A stretch of 64,000 nucleotides of DNA from an uncultured Bacteroidota bacterium (GTDB taxonomy: Bacteria; Bacteroidota; Bacteroidia; Chitinophagales; Chitinophagaceae): NCBI GenBank assembly GCA_903929425.1, contig CAIYUO010000105.1, forward strand, positions 1 through 64,000, given 5' to 3'. Positions 1-10,304 of this stretch are shown piece by piece (the stretch's first letter is position 1; each line of letters opens with the position of its first letter). The notes below the pieces were generated by a model. It did not search any database, was not told where the DNA came from, and was given only the letters and a program-made list of their open reading frames with translations. A program made the translations under genes and the position numbers.

Positions 1-885
1 AAAATTAACACCCCATATTAAGGAAGATAAAAAAATGATCATATGTTTATCGGCTAAAAAAGGAGCTAAAATAACAATTAATAATTGCCCCCTAATCACT
101 AATTCAGTTACATTGATAGTAGGCAAAATACTTAAACATAAAAATAAAATTGAAACCGAAACCACTAGCCATCCTGTGTCAATTTGAATTTTCAATAAGT
201 ATGCCACCCATATATATTGTACTAAAAAAATTAAATATCTTAAAAAGGAAAGTAGCAATAATTTTGCCTTAACACTTGTTGCAATTTGGACAACATTTAA
301 AAAACTTAGTTTTCCTTTCCATTGTTTGTTATAAAAAAATAAAAGGACCACCAATAAGCCTACAAAAGGACTTCCTAATTTTATAAAGTTTAACACGAGT
401 CCATTAATCCATGGATAAAAAGGCACATTTATATTTAATGCAATTGTTCCTAGTATCAGCGTAATTATTAATTGTGCATAAGATGCCCATGCTAAATGAG
501 CCATCCCAATTAATTTATTTTCTTTTTTTAAAAACAGCACCCTGCCTGCAAAATCACCAATTCTATTAGGTGTGAAAAATGCAAAAGATTGACCTACCAT
601 TACGCTTTTAAAGGCTTTTATAAATGTAATTGGTTGGGTGTTGGCAACCACCACTTTCCACTTTATTGATTCTATCAAAAAATTAAGACCCATAAGTATA
701 AATAACACTATCCATTGATAAAAAGCAATAGATAGCAACTGGGTTTTTAATAGGATGGCTAATAATGTCCAGTTTTCGTTAATTAATACGGAACGATAAA
801 TTGCATAACTACAAATAACGAACAGCATAAACCCAATACTTTTTTTCCCAATTGAAATAAATGAATTTAGGTAGTTGTTAAACAT
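1..885 (-). CDS. Multi-pass membrane protein, lysylphosphatidylglycerol synthase TM-region / UPF0104 flippase-like family (3' end truncated by window edge)
   Basis: Manual reverse-strand translation from ATG at 885 gives MFNNYLNSFISIGKKSIGFMLFVICSYAIY...VGQSFAFFTPNRIGDFAGRVLFLKKENKLIGMAHLAWASYAQ; the FxTPxRIGDxxGR motif and hydrophobic segments fit the family; absent from ORF track because it runs off the edge. Confidence 0.7.
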   Translation of the reverse strand, partial: MFNNYLNSFISIGKKSIGFMLFVICSYAIYRSVLINENWTLLAILLKTQLLSIAFYQWIVLFILMGLNFLIESIKWKVVVANTQPITFIKAFKSVMVGQSFAFFTPNRIGDFAGRVLFLKKENKLIGMAHLAWASYAQLIITLILGTIALNINVPFYPWINGLVLNFIKLGSPFVGLLVVLLFFYNKQWKGKLSFLNVVQIATSVKAKLLLLSFLRYLIFLVQYIWVAYLLKIQIDTGWLVVSVSILFLCLSILPTINVTELVIRGQLLIVILAPFLADKHMIIFLSSLIWGVNF

Positions 886-932
886 ATTGACAAAGTTCGG
901 AATTTGATATGATATCTGTAACTTTATTCTAC

Positions 933-1523
933 ATGAATAAAGCACCCATTATTTTAGGAATTGATCCTGGTACCACTATTTTAGGGTATGCATTACTAAA
1001 AGCCGGTCCTAAGCCTACTGTTATTGAAATGGATGTATTAAAGTTGAATAAGGAAAAAGATATTTATGCAAGGCTTCAAATGATTCATGCAAAAATAATT
1101 GAACTCATCATACAACATAAGCCCAGTCATTTTGCCATTGAGGCTCCCTTTTTTGGAAAAAATGTACAAAGTATGCTGAAACTTGGAAGGGCTCAAGGTG
1201 TTGCTATTGCAGCTGCTATGCACTATCATTTACCTGTTACCGAATATGCTCCTAAAAAAGTAAAGCAATCTATTACGGGTAATGGTAATGCCGACAAAGA
1301 CATGGTTTGGAAAATGCTTGAACAAGTTTTGTCTATCAAAAAACAACCTAAATACTTTGATGCTACCGATGCTTTGGGCGTTGCATTATGTCATTGGTAT
1401 CAAATGAGTGGACCTGTTTTACCTACCATATCAAAAACAGGTAAGGGCTCAAAGTTGTCGAAAAAATCAAATGGATGGGAGGCCTTCCTCACCAACAATC
1501 CAGGAAGAGTTAAAGTCAAATAG
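933..1523 (+). CDS. ruvC: Crossover junction endodeoxyribonuclease RuvC
   Basis: MNKAPIILGIDPGTTILGYALL...AIEAPFFGKNVQSMLKLGRAQGVAIAAA...DATDALGVALCH; likely ATG at 933, not the upstream 909. Confidence 0.95.
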   Translation: MNKAPIILGIDPGTTILGYALLKAGPKPTVIEMDVLKLNKEKDIYARLQMIHAKIIELIIQHKPSHFAIEAPFFGKNVQSMLKLGRAQGVAIAAAMHYHLPVTEYAPKKVKQSITGNGNADKDMVWKMLEQVLSIKKQPKYFDATDALGVALCHWYQMSGPVLPTISKTGKGSKLSKKSNGWEAFLTNNPGRVKVK

Positions 1524-1550
1524 TCCGAAATATTTATAATAATTTTGCAG

Positions 1551-1940
1551 TTATAATTTACTTACAATCAACTGCTGTATTTGTTGGAACTCCTCGGTTG
1601 TTAATTGGAGTTTAGGGTTGGCAAAATTAATATCATTGGCTTCATTTATAGGTATTAAATGAACATGGGCATGCGGAACTTCCAAGCCAACAGTAACCAT
1701 ACTTACTCTGTTACAAGGAAAGCTTTGCTCTATTGCTTTGGCAATAGGCTTAGTAAATTGCATCAACTCATTTAAATAGGTATCTGGCACATCAAATATT
1801 TTATCCACTTCCGTTTTGGGTACAATCAAAGTATGCCCTTTTTGTAAAGGGAAAATATCTAAAAAGGCATAGAACCTATCTGATTCAGCAATTTTATAGG
1901 AAGGTATTTCACCCTTAATGATTTTTGAAAAGATAGTCAT
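1551..1940 (-). CDS. HIT family (histidine triad) protein
   Basis: IFSKIIKGEIPSYKIAE...HAHVHLIP histidine triad motif. Confidence 0.93.
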   Translation of the reverse strand: MTIFSKIIKGEIPSYKIAESDRFYAFLDIFPLQKGHTLIVPKTEVDKIFDVPDTYLNELMQFTKPIAKAIEQSFPCNRVSMVTVGLEVPHAHVHLIPINEANDINFANPKLQLTTEEFQQIQQLIVSKL

Positions 1941-1984
1941 TTAAATTATTTAAAATTGAAATTAATCATTATACAGCGAACAAA

Positions 1985-2011
1985 AAGCCTTCACTCATGA
2001 TGTGAAGGCTT
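1985..2011 (-). terminator. Rho-independent terminator downstream of greA
   Basis: AAGCCTTCAC...GTGAAGGCTT inverted repeat followed on the minus strand by a T-run. Confidence 0.8.
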
Positions 2012-2042
2012 CATAAATAGCATAGTATTAACTATTTTGTAA

Positions 2043-2519
2043 TTAAATGGCAATATTATCAACCTTGAACTTTATAACACCATTAGGTGTTTGAACTTCA
2101 GCAATTTCTCCAATTTTTTTTCCAATTAATCCTTTGCCAATTGGGGAGGAAGCTGAAATTTTTCCAGCTTTCAAATCGGCTTCCTTTTCACCAACTAATT
2201 GATAAGTGACTGTTTTTTTAGTTGCTTCATTCGTAATAGTTACCTTAGTTAAAATGGTAACCTTACTTATATCAATTGTTTTAGTATCTACTATTTTTGA
2301 GTTTGAAATAGCTGCTTCCAATTGTTTGATTTTGGACTCCAACATTCCTTGTGCTTCTTTTGCAGCATCGTATTCGGCATTCTCTTTCAAATCACCTTTT
2401 TCTCTTGCCTCACCAATGGCTCTTGATGCAGCTGGTCGATCTACTGATTTTAATTTTTGTAGTTCTTCACGCATCTTATCAAAAGTCTCCTGTGTTACAT
2501 ATACATTAGTTTCACTCAT
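2043..2519 (-). CDS. greA: Transcription elongation factor GreA
   Basis: VTQETFDKMREELQKLKSVDRPAASRAIGEAREKGDLKENAEYDAAKEAQG; likely start ATG at 2519 (MSETNVYV) rather than ORF start 2621. Confidence 0.95.
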   Translation of the reverse strand: MSETNVYVTQETFDKMREELQKLKSVDRPAASRAIGEAREKGDLKENAEYDAAKEAQGMLESKIKQLEAAISNSKIVDTKTIDISKVTILTKVTITNEATKKTVTYQLVGEKEADLKAGKISASSPIGKGLIGKKIGEIAEVQTPNGVIKFKVDNIAI

Positions 2520-2545
2520 GTCCTTCGTTTTATATAAAAAAAATA

Positions 2546-2569
2546 CAACGCCACATAGTTGTAGCGTTG
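2546..2569 (-). terminator. Terminator-like hairpin in greA leader / downstream of dehydrogenase gene
   Basis: Minus strand CAACGCTAC-AACTAT-GTGGCGTTG followed by TATTTTTTTT; 9-bp stem including one G-U. Confidence 0.65.
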
Positions 2570-2576
2570 CAGTGTT

Positions 2577-2584
2577 CAAAGTTA
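2577..2584 (-). promoter_or_regulatory. Bacteroidota -7-like element upstream of greA
   Basis: TAACTTTG on minus strand matches TAnnTTTG; -33 element not convincing. Confidence 0.4.
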
Positions 2585-2637
2585 TTGAATTTAGTGCAAA
2601 TTTTAAGCAATCAATGCTCAAAATGGGGCAAATTAGG

Positions 2638-3567
2638 TCAAATTATGGCTAATTTTTCTAATATCACCTTCGCCATGTTGTAATACGCTTCCTGACTATA
2701 GCCAGCAATATGAGGAGTTATTAAACAATTAGGGAATTCCAATAATGATTCCAATTGGTGCTTTTCGGCAGGACTATATTTTGTAAGTTGCTCGTTTTCC
2801 AGAACATCCAAGCCTACCCCACTTACCAATTGATTTTGAAGTGCTTTTAAGATGGCAGCCGTATCTGACACCTGACCCCTGCAAGTACTTAAAAAATAAG
2901 GTTTAAGCTTACATGCTGAAAAAAAAGTATCATTTGCATAATGAAAGGTTAGTTCCGTTAAGGGTAAATGAAGACTTATTACATGGGCTTCCTCCTGTAT
3001 TTGTTGCAAACTCACTGCTTTTATTTTTTCTGTCTCGAAGCCAGTTTTATAAATATCATGTGCCAATATTTTCACATCAAATCCTTGTAATACTTTAGCA
3101 AATGCAGTTCCTGTATTTCCGAAGCCAATAATACCAATTGTTTTTCCTGTTAACTCGTCGGCTCTATTGGCATCTCTTATCCATTGTCCATTTTTTATCT
3201 CCCCATTACTACTATGTATTCGATTCATTAAACTCAATAATAAACCAAGTGTATGTTCTCCAACAGTAGTTCGATTTCCCTCTGGACTACTTACACAGGT
3301 TATACCTTTGCTATTCGCATAATGCACATCAATTAATTCCATTCCACTTCCCAACCTTCCTATCCATTTTAATTGAGTTGCTTTATCTAAAATAGCAGCA
3401 TCTATTTTTAATCGGGTGGTTACTATTAAACCAGTAGCCTGTGTAATTATTTCACACAATTGATCATAACTAATTGCAGGCTCGTAAATAATTTCGAACC
3501 CTTTTTTAGTTAAGGTCTCCATTAAATAAACATGTACCGGTGCTGTAATAATAACTTTAGCTGCCAT
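2638..3567 (-). CDS. D-isomer specific 2-hydroxyacid dehydrogenase (phosphoglycerate dehydrogenase-like)
   Basis: [21 protein letters not shown] Rossmann motif, LLSTCRG..., [10 protein letters not shown]; likely start [12 protein letters not shown] at 3567. Confidence 0.88.
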   Translation of the reverse strand: MAAKVIITAPVHVYLMETLTKKGFEIIYEPAISYDQLCEIITQATGLIVTTRLKIDAAILDKATQLKWIGRLGSGMELIDVHYANSKGITCVSSPEGNRTTVGEHTLGLLLSLMNRIHSSNGEIKNGQWIRDANRADELTGKTIGIIGFGNTGTAFAKVLQGFDVKILAHDIYKTGFETEKIKAVSLQQIQEEAHVISLHLPLTELTFHYANDTFFSACKLKPYFLSTCRGQVSDTAAILKALQNQLVSGVGLDVLENEQLTKYSPAEKHQLESLLEFPNCLITPHIAGYSQEAYYNMAKVILEKLAII

Positions 3568-3568
3568 A

Positions 3569-4333
3569 TTATTTTTCGTTATGCATTTTAAATGTAAGTG
3601 CTGCATAATCCTCATAAGTAAGATTTTCGGCACGTTTTGTAAATATAGGATCTTCCAACTGTGCAGTTGTAAAATAAGGCTTTAAGGGATTGCGCAACAT
3701 TTTACGACGTTGGCCAAAAGCCATTTTTACAATATGATAAAAACTTTTTTCAGATGCCATATCTGGAAACTTTTCCTTACGTGTAAACATAATCACACCA
3801 CTATCTACTTTAGGAGGTGGATTAAATGCACTTGGTGGAACATCAAACAAGTAAGTGACATCATAAAATGCTTGGGCTAAAACACTTAATATTCCATACG
3901 CTTTTGAATGTGGCTTTGCAGCAATTCGCTCCGCTACTTCTTTTTGAAACATGCCAATCATAACAGGCACATTTTGTTTCCAATCCAATACTTTAAAAAC
4001 AATTTGTGTGGAGATATTATAGGGAAAATTTCCAACCAAAGTAAAGCTTTCTTCAAAGGGCATGGCTGTTGCTAAAAAGTCTTCATTAATAAGTTTACCA
4101 TTTAATGCTGGAAAAGTGTGCAATAAATAATTCACTTTTTCGGTGTCTAACTCAATGGCCTTAAACTCGGAACTTGGCACCTTATAAATATACTCAGTTA
4201 ATGCTCCTGCACCTGGACCCACTTCCACTAGCCTTTCCATAGGGAATTGCAGCAATTGCGCTAGTATCCTTTCGCAAACGGTCTTATCAGTTAAAAAGTG
4301 TTGCCCAAGGGACTTTTTTAGCGTGTATTGCAT
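3569..4333 (-). CDS. rsmA: 16S rRNA dimethyladenosine transferase (KsgA/RsmA)
   Basis: [18 protein letters not shown]...[14 protein letters not shown]...GNFPYNIST...[11 protein letters not shown]. Confidence 0.96.
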   Translation of the reverse strand: MQYTLKKSLGQHFLTDKTVCERILAQLLQFPMERLVEVGPGAGALTEYIYKVPSSEFKAIELDTEKVNYLLHTFPALNGKLINEDFLATAMPFEESFTLVGNFPYNISTQIVFKVLDWKQNVPVMIGMFQKEVAERIAAKPHSKAYGILSVLAQAFYDVTYLFDVPPSAFNPPPKVDSGVIMFTRKEKFPDMASEKSFYHIVKMAFGQRRKMLRNPLKPYFTTAQLEDPIFTKRAENLTYEDYAALTFKMHNEK

Positions 4334-4377
4334 GTAGCAAAGTTAGGTTTTTGTGCGTACTTTTACATCCTAATAAA

Positions 4378-5475
4378 ATGGACATGAATCAGGAAATCAA
4401 AAAACCAATTATCGGCTTTAGTTGCGGGGATCTAAACGGCATAGGCATTGAATTAATCATTAAATCACTATCCGATAGTCGCTTATTGGACTTTATGGTT
4501 CCTGTCATATTTGCAAATAATAAAAGCATCAATTTTTATAAAAAATTTAGTCCTGAATTTCCCATCAACTACTCTTCGATTCCTGATTTAACTAAAATAA
4601 ATCCTAAACAAGTAAACTTAATAAATTGCTGGGAAGAGGAAGCGAATATTACGCCAGGCGAATTAACCGATGTTGGTGGAAAATATGCTTTTCTATCATT
4701 ACAACATGCAGTTGCAGCTTTAAAAGATAAAAAAATTGACGGATTAGTAACAGCCCCTATTCACAAAAAAAACATTCAGTCTCCTGAATTTAATTTTAGT
4801 GGCCATACCCCATACCTACAACATGCTTTTGGAAACACCGAAAATTTAATGTTATTGGTTGCGGAGAATTTAAAAATGGCATTGGTTACTGAACATGTTA
4901 CTATTCAAGATGTAGCTAAACATATCACTAAGGATAAGATTAAACAGAAACTGCAAATTTTAAATAGTAGTTTACAAAAAGATTTTGGTATTGATAAGCC
5001 ACGCATAGCAGTTCTTGCCTTAAACCCTCATGCTGGTGATGAAGGATTAATAGGTAAAGAAGAAATTGAAATTATTCGTCCTGCTGTAAAAGAAAGCAAA
5101 AATCAAATGTTGGTATTTGGTCCTTATTCAGCTGACGCATTTTTTGCAAGAGGTGCTCATGAAAAATTTGATGGTGTGTTAGCGATGTATCACGATCAAG
5201 GTTTAATACCGTTTAAATCACTTGCATTTGGCGAAGGTGTAAATTTCACTGCTGGATTACCTATCGTAAGAACAAGCCCTGATCATGGAACAGCTTTTGA
5301 TATTGCAGGAAAAAATAAAGCTGATGCTGCATCCTTTACTGCAAGTATTTTTGAATGTGTACGCATTATACATGCTCGACAAGGATATAGAGATATGCGC
5401 TTAAACCCACTTAAGAAAATAAGTGCAAGAATGATTGCTAATGCAGTGGATGAACGAATTGAAGGTGGCTATTAA
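4378..5475 (+). CDS. pdxA: 4-hydroxythreonine-4-phosphate dehydrogenase
   Basis: FSCGDLNGIGIELI...TAPIHKKNI...FSGHTPYL...MYHDQGLIPFKSLAFGEGVNFTAGLPIVRTSPDHGTAFDIAGK. Confidence 0.95.
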   Translation: MDMNQEIKKPIIGFSCGDLNGIGIELIIKSLSDSRLLDFMVPVIFANNKSINFYKKFSPEFPINYSSIPDLTKINPKQVNLINCWEEEANITPGELTDVGGKYAFLSLQHAVAALKDKKIDGLVTAPIHKKNIQSPEFNFSGHTPYLQHAFGNTENLMLLVAENLKMALVTEHVTIQDVAKHITKDKIKQKLQILNSSLQKDFGIDKPRIAVLALNPHAGDEGLIGKEEIEIIRPAVKESKNQMLVFGPYSADAFFARGAHEKFDGVLAMYHDQGLIPFKSLAFGEGVNFTAGLPIVRTSPDHGTAFDIAGKNKADAASFTASIFECVRIIHARQGYRDMRLNPLKKISARMIANAVDERIEGGY

Positions 5476-5489
5476 TATTTAGTACTGAA

Positions 5490-6119
5490 CTAATATATAC
5501 AATTAGTCAATATTTCTTTGATGGAAGTAAACCCCCAACTTGGCAGGTACTTTATTTTACCATCTTCTAAGTTTAATAATTTCTCAGCACGCTTTGCAAT
5601 GGGCAATGCATTATTACAACCACCCCCCAACAACTTTGGCAAATGATATTGCAAACTTGCCTCTAAAACATAAATGCGTGGATTATTATCATTTATTGAT
5701 TTTGCTTTTTGTAAACTTCCATATATCTTACTCTTATAACTCAACCATCTCAAAGCGGGGTTTACTTGCATTTTGATAGTATAGGCCAAACTTTCTGCAC
5801 AAAGTATTTCGTCATTAATTTGTAGCAGTTTGCATTTATTTACCCAATCAATCGCAATGTCAGCTTGAACATCCATCTTTTCCTTGCTTAATAATGCGAT
5901 TTTTATTTGTACCAAAGCAGCATAGTATTTAGGCAGCCACTCTTTGGGATAACTATTACTAAGTTTCACTAATTGCTTTAAAGCAATTGAGTATTGATCA
6001 TCCTTTGTAATATGATTAAAATAATTTGCTGCATCTGTGATGGAAGTTTCAAAATTCGCTGTTTGTGCTTTTGGGGGGCTAGCAATCAGCAGCAATAAAA
6101 ATATAATCAATGTACGCAT
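5490..6119 (-). CDS. Secreted hypothetical protein, TPR-like helical repeats
   Basis: N-terminal signal peptide MRTLIIFLLLLIASPPKAQ; helical repeat-like remainder. Confidence 0.6.
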   Translation of the reverse strand: MRTLIIFLLLLIASPPKAQTANFETSITDAANYFNHITKDDQYSIALKQLVKLSNSYPKEWLPKYYAALVQIKIALLSKEKMDVQADIAIDWVNKCKLLQINDEILCAESLAYTIKMQVNPALRWLSYKSKIYGSLQKAKSINDNNPRIYVLEASLQYHLPKLLGGGCNNALPIAKRAEKLLNLEDGKIKYLPSWGFTSIKEILTNCIY

Positions 6120-6147
6120 TATTCGTATGATTAATAATTACTTGAAT

Positions 6148-6853
6148 TTAAAACATAGTATTGGAAACCCCTTTATTGATAACGTAATTTGTATACGTGA
6201 TTTCTATCTTGCCTTTTTTATTTTTCAACGCTTTTTGTTTTGCGGTAGGATCATCATCCCCAAACTCTAAAGTAATTCCATTTGGTAGTTTATAATCCTT
6301 AGTATTAAATGCAAATATAATTTTACTTGGCAGCCCTAAGTTAGCATAACTCCCATACTCCATAGTAATTTCATAACTACCGTTTTCCTTGGTGGTGGTA
6401 AACGTTTTATATACCAACGCATCAGCTGGATCAATCCATAAAGTTGAAATAACCCAATCCAATTTATCATCTGTCGGCACTAATTTTATAACCCTCAGTG
6501 TTTTGCCATTATATTCCTGCGTTCCAGCTGGCAAGGCAATATATTGTTTGGTGTTTAATAATGAATTGATGGTTACTGAAACACCCCCTTTTGGTAATAG
6601 TGATATGCCCCCTTCTTTTTTCACCTTCAATAAATTGGGTTTTTTAAAATACACTTTTACCTTACCCAAACTTGCCTTAATAAAGGAAACATCGGTTTTC
6701 ATAACACCTTCCGCAACATAATCATTGACCAAGCCTAATTTTTGACTTACACGTTCAATCAATGGGTCAACTTGAGCCTGCAGACGGTTATTCAAAAAAA
6801 AATAGGCTTAATAACAAACCATATTTAACTAAAAGGGTCGATTTCTTATACAT
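6148..6853 (-). CDS. LolA-like outer-membrane lipoprotein-sorting protein with apparent +1 frameshift in the signal peptide
   Basis: ORF 6148..6795 has LolA-like content (GKVKVYFKKPNLLKV...) and only a TTG start; upstream ATG at 6853 encodes MYKKSTLLVKYGLLLSLFF then stops at TAA after a 9-T run; deleting one T joins it to LNNRLQAQVDP. Confidence 0.65.
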
Positions 6854-6859
6854 AAATAA

Positions 6860-7735
6860 TTAGCTTAAAATATCTTTTCGCTTAGTAATGATTACCGATG
6901 CTGATACAAATAAAATAATATGAAGTGTGAGTACTATCAGAGATGTTTTTATTTTAGCCAAATTTAAAATAGTCCCATAAATAGCTTCGTTGTTGTCATC
7001 GACCTTAATATCAAAAAATTCTTTCCAATTATTCATATGCGTTGTGAATAAATAAGGCTTGATAATGGAGAATAAAGGAATATTTAAAGTACTCAGTATG
7101 GTAAAAAATACAATGGCACTCATGGTACCTACAATTGGGCCAATGGAGTTATTGGCAATGCTGGACATTAGGAATCCAAGTGCGGTAACTGTTAATAATG
7201 AAAAACTTGCAAATACAAAGGCACCAACATATCGCCACAGCACATCTTTTTCCTGTATCAATACAACATAATTGGACTTCATTAAAAACAAATCATCGGT
7301 ACCAAAAATCCACATGCTCGCAAACAAGGCTAAAAAAGCGAGCCAAATTAATAATACAATCGTATATATACTTGCTGCAATAAATTTGCCAATAACCCAT
7401 TGTGTACGACTATAGGGCGTTGTAAATAATAACCTCAATGTTCCTAAATTGGCTTCCCCCGAAATCATATCAGCTGCAATTAAGGCAACCAATAAGGGGA
7501 CATGCACTAATAACAATTGTAATAATATATAACAAATTAAATAGCCATTCAACACTTTCCCGTCAACTGTCAATGTATCATTAATGTCTTTCATTAAAAA
7601 TCCAGCATATGATTGACCATCCATTTTTAAGCCAAACTGAATTACCATAATCAAGGCTGCTATAGCTGCAAAAGCAATGTAAGTTCTAGGTCGTCTAAAA
7701 ATTTTATATAATTCTATGGAAATAATTTGTTTCAT
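6860..7735 (-). CDS. ABC-2 type transporter permease
   Basis: MKQIISIELYKIFRRPRTYIAF...LGTLRLLFTTPYSRTQWVIGKF, six hydrophobic segments; start overlaps stop of ATPase gene (TAATG). Confidence 0.88.
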   Translation of the reverse strand: MKQIISIELYKIFRRPRTYIAFAAIAALIMVIQFGLKMDGQSYAGFLMKDINDTLTVDGKVLNGYLICYILLQLLLVHVPLLVALIAADMISGEANLGTLRLLFTTPYSRTQWVIGKFIAASIYTIVLLIWLAFLALFASMWIFGTDDLFLMKSNYVVLIQEKDVLWRYVGAFVFASFSLLTVTALGFLMSSIANNSIGPIVGTMSAIVFFTILSTLNIPLFSIIKPYLFTTHMNNWKEFFDIKVDDNNEAIYGTILNLAKIKTSLIVLTLHIILFVSASVIITKRKDILS

Positions 7736-8643
7736 TAATTTGAATTTGAAGTAACCTGTAAAAAATAATCTTCTAATGAATTTCTAGTTTCCACCCCTAT
7801 TAATCCTACACCTGCATTCACTAAGGAAGTATTAAATAATGGAATTTCATAATCCGGCATACACAAATGAATACCATCTGTACGTTTTAATAAATAATTG
7901 CTGAAACTGCCAGACATAATGAACTGTAATGCTTGGGCATCATTTGTTGTTTTTACATGAACAACCATTTTATTAGGATCTAGCAATTTTTGAATGGGTC
8001 CTTCGGCTATTTTTTGCCCCCTGTGAATAATCATGATTTGAGTAGCCATTTGTTCGATTTCTGAAAGCAAATGAGAGGATACCAAAACCGTTTTCCCTTC
8101 CTGTTGCGCTAATTGTTTTATTAAATTTCTAATGTCCGATATGCCTTGTGGATCCAATCCATTGGTAGGCTCATCCAAAATTATGAGTGACGGATTATGC
8201 ACTAGTGCAATCGCAATACCTAAACGCTGTTTCATGCCTAATGAAAAAGTTTGCACTTTATCCTGAGCTCTTTCTAATAAACCAACTTTAATTAAGGTGT
8301 CATCAATCCTGGAGGTTGTTATTTTCTTACTCCTTAATTTGGCAAATAATTGCAAATGCTCTCTCGCCGTTAAATAAGGATATAAATCAGGACGCTCAAT
8401 GATGGCCCCAACTTCTTCCAAAATCTGATTTCGATTAGTCTCCATTGACTTCCCAAATAATTCAATGCGTCCACTTGTTGGATGAATGAGCGATAATAAC
8501 ATGCGAATAGTAGTACTCTTACCTGATCCGTTTTGACCCAAAAAGCCAAATACTTCACCTGCATTAACACTAAAGCTTAACTGATCCACCGCTTTCAGGT
8601 TGCCAAAATGTTTACTTAAATTATTTACTTGAATAACAGACAT
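7735..8643 (-). CDS. ABC transporter ATP-binding protein
   Basis: GFLGQNGSGKSTTIRMLL Walker A, FSLGMKQRLGIA signature, LIILDEPTNGLDPQG Walker B. Confidence 0.95.
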   Translation of the reverse strand: MSVIQVNNLSKHFGNLKAVDQLSFSVNAGEVFGFLGQNGSGKSTTIRMLLSLIHPTSGRIELFGKSMETNRNQILEEVGAIIERPDLYPYLTAREHLQLFAKLRSKKITTSRIDDTLIKVGLLERAQDKVQTFSLGMKQRLGIAIALVHNPSLIILDEPTNGLDPQGISDIRNLIKQLAQQEGKTVLVSSHLLSEIEQMATQIMIIHRGQKIAEGPIQKLLDPNKMVVHVKTTNDAQALQFIMSGSFSNYLLKRTDGIHLCMPDYEIPLFNTSLVNAGVGLIGVETRNSLEDYFLQVTSNSN

Positions 8644-8655
8644 ACATAAATAACA

Positions 8656-8684
8656 AAAAACCCCGAACTAAGTTCAGGGTTTTT
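8656..8684 (-). terminator. Rho-independent terminator at end of atp operon
   Basis: AAAAACCCTGAAC-TTA-GTTCGGGGTTTTT on minus strand, T-tract. Confidence 0.88.
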
Positions 8685-8700
8685 CAAATATAGATTAGTA

Positions 8701-10278
8701 CTATTTGTATTGAGGGATCAAGCTATTAGCTAAATCAACCATTTGCTTAATGCCGTCTTCTGGTAAGTTTCCTTTTTTGAATTCAGCTAATACATTTGGT
8801 AATTTGTTAGTCATTTCCAATAAGAAATGTGCTTCAAATTCTTTTACGTTTTTAACCGCCACTTCCTTTAACAAACCTTGTGTACCTAAGTAAATGATTG
8901 CAACTTGCTTTTCAACGGTGAATGGAGTGTATTGCGCTTGTTTTAAGATTTCCACGTTTCTAGCACCTTTGTCAATTACGTTTTTAGTAGCTGGATCCAA
9001 ATCACCACCAAATTTAGAGAAGGCCTCTAACTCACGGTATAATGCTTGGTCTAATTTCAAGGTACCAGATACTTTTTTCATTGATTTAATCTGCGCGTTA
9101 CCACCCACACGACTTACGGAGATACCTACGTTAATTGCTGGACGAATACCTGCGTTAAACAAGTTACCTTCTAAGAATATTTGACCGTCTGTAATAGAAA
9201 TTACGTTAGTAGGAATATAAGCAGATACGTCACCCGCTTGTGTTTCAATAATTGGCAATGCAGTTAATGAACCACCCCCTTTTACCAAATGCTTGATAGA
9301 AGCTGGTAAGTCGTTCATGTTTTTAGCAATATCATCGTTTGCAATTACTTTCGCAGCACGCTCTAATAAACGACTGTGTAAATAGAATACGTCACCTGGA
9401 TAAGCCTCACGACCTGGCGGACGACGTAATAACAATGATACCTCACGATATGCAACCGCTTGCTTTGATAAGTCATCAAATACAATTAACGCTGGTTTAC
9501 CACAATCACGGAAAAACTCACCCACCGCTGCACCAGCAAATGGAGCATAGAATTGTTGAGGAGCTGGATCCGCTGCAGAAGCTGCAACAATTGTTGTGTA
9601 AGCCATCGCACCGTTATCCTCTAATGTTTTCATAACACCAGCAATTGTAGATGCTTTTTGACCAATTGCAACATATATACAATATACAGGCTGACCTGCA
9701 TCGTAGAATTCTTTTTGATTGATAATCGTGTCCACACAAATAGCTGTCTTACCAGTTTGACGGTCACCAATTACCAATTCACGTTGACCACGACCAATAG
9801 GAATCATCGCATCAATTGCTTTGATACCCGTTTGTAATGGCTCTTTTACAGGCTCACGGAAAATTACCCCTGGCGCTTTACGCTCTAAAGGCATTTCATA
9901 CAATTCACCTTGAATAGGACCTTTGCCATCTATTGGCTCACCCAACATATTAATGACACGACCAACTAAACCATTACCTACTTTAATAGAGGCAATTTGT
10001 CCTGTTCTTTTTACTTTATCACCTTCTTTAATAGCCTTGCTATCACCCATCATTACCACACCCACATTATCTTCCTCTAAGTTTAAGGCAATCGCTTTAA
10101 CACCATTTTCAAACTCCACAAGCTCACCACTGCTAACGCCATTCAAACCATATACACGAGCGATACCATCACCCACTTGTAATACAGTACCTACTTCTTC
10201 TAAATCAGCACTTGCATTAAAGTTGCTTAATTGCTGTCTAAGAATCGCTGATATTTCATCCGGTTTAATGTCCACCAT
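8701..10278 (-). CDS. atpA: F0F1 ATP synthase subunit alpha
   Basis: [53 protein letters not shown]. Confidence 0.98.
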   Translation of the reverse strand: MVDIKPDEISAILRQQLSNFNASADLEEVGTVLQVGDGIARVYGLNGVSSGELVEFENGVKAIALNLEEDNVGVVMMGDSKAIKEGDKVKRTGQIASIKVGNGLVGRVINMLGEPIDGKGPIQGELYEMPLERKAPGVIFREPVKEPLQTGIKAIDAMIPIGRGQRELVIGDRQTGKTAICVDTIINQKEFYDAGQPVYCIYVAIGQKASTIAGVMKTLEDNGAMAYTTIVAASAADPAPQQFYAPFAGAAVGEFFRDCGKPALIVFDDLSKQAVAYREVSLLLRRPPGREAYPGDVFYLHSRLLERAAKVIANDDIAKNMNDLPASIKHLVKGGGSLTALPIIETQAGDVSAYIPTNVISITDGQIFLEGNLFNAGIRPAINVGISVSRVGGNAQIKSMKKVSGTLKLDQALYRELEAFSKFGGDLDPATKNVIDKGARNVEILKQAQYTPFTVEKQVAIIYLGTQGLLKEVAVKNVKEFEAHFLLEMTNKLPNVLAEFKKGNLPEDGIKQMVDLANSLIPQYK

Positions 10279-10304
10279 AATAGTCTATTTTAATAAATGA
10301 TTAT

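Noticed and set aside
2206-2652. 148-aa plus-strand ORF antisense to greA
   Set aside because: Low-complexity Ser/Phe translation is the complement of greA; no independent support.
8894-10300. Plus-strand ORFs antisense to atpA (8894..9184, 9339..9635, 9923..10300)
   Set aside because: Complementary-strand artefacts of a highly conserved gene; no recognisable domains, no plausible leaders.
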